In this document: piece after piece, positions 59,543 through 64,000 of the stretch | Numbering within the stretch: the stretch's first letter is position 1 | Layout: the number at the start of each line of letters is the position of its first letter | Assembly: GCA_944387015.1 (NCBI GenBank) | Contig: CALXDH010000004.1 | Coordinates: 29,435-93,434, forward strand | Direction: 5' to 3' | DNA: 64,000 nucleotides | Origin: an uncultured Oscillospiraceae bacterium | GTDB lineage: Bacteria > Bacillota > Clostridia > Oscillospirales > Oscillospiraceae | Notes under the pieces: generated by a model | What the model was told of the DNA's origin: nothing | The model's input: the letters and a program-made list of their open reading frames with translations, nothing else | Database searches by the model: none | Translations under genes and position numbers: made by a program

Positions 59543-60016
59543 ATGCTGATTTGGACCGCCCGAGTTTCCAAAAAGAAAACCGCCGTCATCACAGCGGTGA
59601 TACTGGTTGCCGTACTGGCCGTAGTCGTACTGGTGGGAAACCAAGCTGATCCCGCGGTATCCGGTCTTCCCCAGCTTGCAGACAATGAGGCCCGGGTCTC
59701 CTATCTTCAGTCCATGGGCTGGGAAGTCGATCCGGAGCCGGTGGAGACGCTGCAGTTCCTGCTGCCGGAAAAGCTGGAAGAGCCCTATCTCACCTACAAC
59801 GAATTGCAGGATTCACAGGGCTTCGATCTTTCCACAGCCTGTGGAAAACAGGTGTCCCGCTTCACCTACACCGTCACCAACTACCCGGATCGGCCCGAAG
59901 GCGTGCAGCTGAATCTGTACATCTGCGAAGAGCAGCCCGTAGCAGGCGATATTCTCTGCGCCGGTGCCGACGGATTCCAGGACACCCTGGTATACCCGAC
60001 AGAGGAAACCGACTGA
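59543..60016 (+). CDS. DUF4830-like membrane-anchored protein
   Basis: A 157-residue protein with one N-terminal membrane helix (TAVITAVILVAVLAVVVLVG) and an exported domain starting NEARVSYLQSMGWEV, as in DUF4830. That region and the later YNELQDSQGFDLSTACGK and VQLNLYICEEQPVAGDIL are the recognisable parts. Function is unknown. The ATG at 59543 has GGAGGG 6 nt upstream; earlier ATG codons lie on or before this site. Confidence 0.78.
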   Translation: MLIWTARVSKKKTAVITAVILVAVLAVVVLVGNQADPAVSGLPQLADNEARVSYLQSMGWEVDPEPVETLQFLLPEKLEEPYLTYNELQDSQGFDLSTACGKQVSRFTYTVTNYPDRPEGVQLNLYICEEQPVAGDILCAGADGFQDTLVYPTEETD

Positions 60017-60029
60017 CCCGTTTTCAGAC

Positions 60030-60063
60030 AAAAAAAGACTGCCGCAATGCGGCAGTCTTTTTT
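60030..60063 (+). terminator. Bidirectional intrinsic terminator
   Basis: AGACTGCCGCA / TGCGGCAGTCT stem flanked by A and T runs, between the DUF4830-like gene and the convergent tuf gene. Confidence 0.95.
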
Positions 60064-60074
60064 GAAAGCTGAAA

Positions 60075-61280
<1,206 letters not shown>

Positions 61281-61341
61281 TTGAAAATCCTCCTATCAAT
61301 TTCAAATCCGCTTTTCAAAAACGAAATCATCAGTACTGTAT

Positions 61342-61370
61342 ATTTTACAGCATTGCGCAGGGAAAATCAA
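61342..61370 (-). promoter_or_regulatory. Sigma-A promoter of tuf
   Basis: Minus-strand TTGATT (61365-61370), 17-bp spacer, TAAAAT (61342-61347), in the fusA-tuf gap. Confidence 0.7.
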
Positions 61371-61381
61371 TCCCTTTTTCC

Positions 61382-63487
61382 TCAGTCCTGAGTCTTGGTG
61401 CGCTCGCTGACGATCTTGTCCCGCAGGCTCTTGGGCAGCTCTGCGTAGCTGTGGGGCTCCATGGTGTACTGACCACGGCCCTGGGTGGAAGAACGCAGGT
61501 CGGTGGCATAGCCAAACATGTTGGACAGAGGCACCAGTGCGTCCACCTGCTGTGCGCCGGGACGGGCCTCCTGGCCCAGGATCTGGCCGCGGCGTGCGGT
61601 CAGGTCGCCGATCACGGTGCCCAGGTAGTCATCGGGAGCGATGACGGAAACCTTCATGATGGGCTCCAGCAGCACGGGATCCGCCTTGCGCATAGCCTCC
61701 TTGAAGGCCATGGAGCCGGCGATCTTAAATGCCATTTCGGAAGAGTCCACCTCGTGGTAGGAGCCGTCGTACAGGGTGACCTTGACGTCCACCACAGGGA
61801 ATCCGGCCACAACGCCGGCCTGCAGGGCGCCGCGGATACCGGCGTCGACAGCGGGGATGAATTCCTTGGGGATGGAGCCGCCCACAACGGCGTTGATAAA
61901 CTCGTAGCCCTTGCCGGACTCGTTGGGCTCCACCTTGATCTTGACATGACCGTACTGGCCGGAACCACCGCTCTGGCGCTTGTACTTGGTGTCCTGATCC
62001 ACAGCCTTCTTGATGGTCTCCTTGTAGGCGACCTGGGGGGCGCCCACGTTGGCTTCCACCTTGAACTCACGCAGCAGACGATCCACGATGATCTCCAGAT
62101 GCAGCTCGCCCATGCCGGCGATGATGGTCTGGCCGGTCTCCTCATCGGTGTAGGTCTTGAAGGTGGGGTCCTCCTCAGCCAGCTTGATCAGAGCCATGGT
62201 CATCTTCTCCTGACCAGCCTTGGTCTTGGGCTCGATGGCCACGCGGATAACGGGCTCGGGGAACTCCATGGACTCCAGGATGATGGGAGCCTTCTCATCG
62301 CAGAGGGTATCGCCGGTGGTGGTGTTCTTCAGACCGACAGCGGCTTCAATATCGCCGGAGTAGACCTCCTCGATGTCCTCCCGGTGGTTGGCGTGCATCT
62401 GCAGGATGCGGCCGATACGCTCCTTGACGTTCTTGGTGCTGTTGAGCACGGTAGAACCGGTGGTCAGGTGACCGGAGTACACACGGAAGAAGCTCAGACG
62501 GCCCACATAGGGGTCGGTCATGATCTTGAATGCCAGAGCGGAGAAGGGAGCGTTATCATCAGAAGGACGATCCTCTTCCTCGTCGGTCTTGGGGTTGACA
62601 CCCTTGATGGGGGGCACGTCCAGGGGAGAAGGCAGATAATCCACGATGGCATCCAGCATCTTCTGCACGCCCTTGTTCTTGTAAGACGTACCGCAGACCA
62701 CGGGCACCATCTCGTTGGCGATGGTGGCCTTGCGGATGGCAGCGCGGATCTTGGCCTGAGGAACTTCCTCACCGCCCAGATACAGCTCCATGATCTCATC
62801 GTCGAACATGGAAACGGCGTCCATCAGCTTCTCATGGTACTCGTTGGCCAGGTCCACCATATCCTCGGGGATGGGCTCGACCCGCATATCCTTGCCCAGG
62901 TCATCGTAGTAGATGTCGGCATCCATCTCGATCAGGTCGATGATACCCTTGAAGGTATCCTCGCTGCCGATGGGGAGCTGAATGGGCACCGCGTTGCACT
63001 TGAGCCGCTCATCGATCATGCGCAGCACGTTGTAGAAGTCCGCGCCCATGATGTCCATCTTGTTGACGTAGATCATGCGGGGGACCTTGTAGTTATCGGC
63101 CTGGCGCCACACGGTCTCGGACTGGGGCTCCACGCCGCCCTTGGCGCACAGGACGGTCACAGAGCCGTCCAGCACGCGCAGGGAGCGCTGCACTTCCACC
63201 GTGAAGTCCACGTGGCCCGGGGTGTCGATGATGTTGATCCGGGTCTTGGGGAACTGGTTCTTGGAACCGGACCAGAAGCAGGTGGTAGCAGCAGACGTGA
63301 TGGTGATGCCGCGCTCCTGTTCCTGGGCCATCCAGTCCATGGTGGCGGTACCATCATGGGTCTCACCGATCTTATAGTTCACGCCGGTGTAGAACAAGAT
63401 TCGCTCGGTCGTGGTGGTCTTGCCTGCATCGATGTGAGCCATAATGCCGATATTTCTGGTATTTTCAAGAGGTGTTTTTCTCGGCAT
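61382..63487 (-). CDS. fusA: Elongation factor G
   Basis: A 701-residue translocation GTPase. G motifs are [31 protein letters not shown] and the usual five domains (late [22 protein letters not shown]-like region seen as [20 protein letters not shown]). The ATG follows GGAGAG. It follows rpsG in the str operon. Confidence 0.98.
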   Translation of the reverse strand: MPRKTPLENTRNIGIMAHIDAGKTTTTERILFYTGVNYKIGETHDGTATMDWMAQEQERGITITSAATTCFWSGSKNQFPKTRINIIDTPGHVDFTVEVQRSLRVLDGSVTVLCAKGGVEPQSETVWRQADNYKVPRMIYVNKMDIMGADFYNVLRMIDERLKCNAVPIQLPIGSEDTFKGIIDLIEMDADIYYDDLGKDMRVEPIPEDMVDLANEYHEKLMDAVSMFDDEIMELYLGGEEVPQAKIRAAIRKATIANEMVPVVCGTSYKNKGVQKMLDAIVDYLPSPLDVPPIKGVNPKTDEEEDRPSDDNAPFSALAFKIMTDPYVGRLSFFRVYSGHLTTGSTVLNSTKNVKERIGRILQMHANHREDIEEVYSGDIEAAVGLKNTTTGDTLCDEKAPIILESMEFPEPVIRVAIEPKTKAGQEKMTMALIKLAEEDPTFKTYTDEETGQTIIAGMGELHLEIIVDRLLREFKVEANVGAPQVAYKETIKKAVDQDTKYKRQSGGSGQYGHVKIKVEPNESGKGYEFINAVVGGSIPKEFIPAVDAGIRGALQAGVVAGFPVVDVKVTLYDGSYHEVDSSEMAFKIAGSMAFKEAMRKADPVLLEPIMKVSVIAPDDYLGTVIGDLTARRGQILGQEARPGAQQVDALVPLSNMFGYATDLRSSTQGRGQYTMEPHSYAELPKSLRDKIVSERTKTQD

Positions 63488-63502
63488 ACTGTCTCTCCTA
63501 AC

Positions 63503-63973
63503 TTACCAGCGGAAATGCGCGAAAGCCTTGTTGGCCTCGGCCGCCTTGTGAACTTCCTCACGCTTCTTGACCGCGGCGCCGGTGTTGTTGGCCGCGTCCA
63601 TGATCTCACCAGCCAGACGCTCGGCCATGGTACGCTCACTGCGGGCACGGGCATAAGCCGTCAGCCACCGCAGGCCCAGGGTCGTACGACGGGCGGGACG
63701 GACCTCCATAGGCACCTGGTAGTTGGCGCCGCCCACGCGGCGGGCCTTGACCTCCAGGCTGGGCATGATGTTCTCCATGGCCTGGTTGAACACCTCGATG
63801 GGGTCCTTCTCAGTCTTTTCCTTAATCTGATCGAACGCAGCGTAGACCACTTTCTGCGCAACGCCCTTCTTGCCGTCCAGCATGACGCTGTTGACCAGCC
63901 GCATGACCAGGACGGAACCGTAGACGGGATCCGGCAGGATCTCTCTCTTGGGAACATTACCTCTTCTGGGCAC
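63503..63973 (-). CDS. rpsG: 30S ribosomal protein S7
   Basis: A 156-residue small-subunit protein that binds the 3' domain of 16S rRNA. It starts [19 protein letters not shown] and has [19 protein letters not shown] at the end. The GTG at 63973 gives the standard length and follows AAGGAGGGAAG; the in-frame ATG at 63991 precedes this site. rpsL would be expected just beyond the window. Confidence 0.97.
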   Translation of the reverse strand: MPRRGNVPKREILPDPVYGSVLVMRLVNSVMLDGKKGVAQKVVYAAFDQIKEKTEKDPIEVFNQAMENIMPSLEVKARRVGGANYQVPMEVRPARRTTLGLRWLTAYARARSERTMAERLAGEIMDAANNTGAAVKKREEVHKAAEANKAFAHFRW

Positions 63974-64000
63974 TATGCTTCCCTCCTTCATAATAATTCT

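Overview
The window is a GC-rich (about 60%) chromosomal segment from a Gram-positive anaerobe of the Clostridia. I infer the Oscillospiraceae or a near relative from the codon style, the strong Shine-Dalgarno sites, the sigma-A promoters with 17-bp spacers, the many GTG and TTG starts, the Firmicutes-type gene set (trmFO, ylmH, DUF896, CdaR-like regulator) and the large SpaA/Cna_B-type surface protein. The genus cannot be named from the sequence alone. No tRNA, rRNA, insertion sequence, prophage or CRISPR array was seen. Most genes lie on the minus strand.

Layout. 1-9 kb: end of a LysR regulator, an ABC exporter/ylmH/DUF896/XpaC-like operon, a zinc-ribbon Ig-like membrane protein, udk, a two-subunit chromate transporter and birA. 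9-21 kb: a cell-surface island with a small upstream gene, a c-di-GMP-I riboswitch, a 3276-residue sortase-anchored adhesin with a 21-copy 18-bp repeat, and a class B-like sortase. 21-25 kb: a tightly coupled six-gene type IV pilus-like operon (PilC-like, four small membrane proteins, PilT-like ATPase). 25-37 kb: a transglutaminase-like lipoprotein, a SARP/BTAD regulator with a degenerate GGDEF-like end, a uracil permease behind a leader-peptide attenuator, DUF523/DUF3783/Nudix genes, a P-type ATPase behind a yybP-ykoY (Mn2+) riboswitch, a NIT2-like amidase with an MGMT-like protein, and an aminotransferase with a T-box leader. 37-49 kb: ftsK, uppP, rnc-acpP-plsX-trmFO, an XRE/small-protein pair lying between trmFO and topA, then topA-dprA-trmH. 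49-64 kb: an HCDH-family dehydrogenase, an aldo/keto reductase, lysS-greA, an unknown gene, an M23 peptidase-ftsX-ftsE cluster, a CdaR-like regulator, a pseudouridine synthase, a DUF4830-like protein and tuf-fusA-rpsG.

How it works together. Surface functions are concentrated at 9-27 kb: second-messenger control (riboswitch), a variable-length adhesin, its sortase, a pilus-like motor and a regulator with a GGDEF-like relic. RNA-based control is frequent: c-di-GMP-I, Mn2+, T-box and a pyrBI-like U-tract attenuator each precede a gene whose function fits the ligand. The rest is housekeeping: translation, division, phospholipid precursor and DNA topology genes in conserved Firmicutes arrangements.
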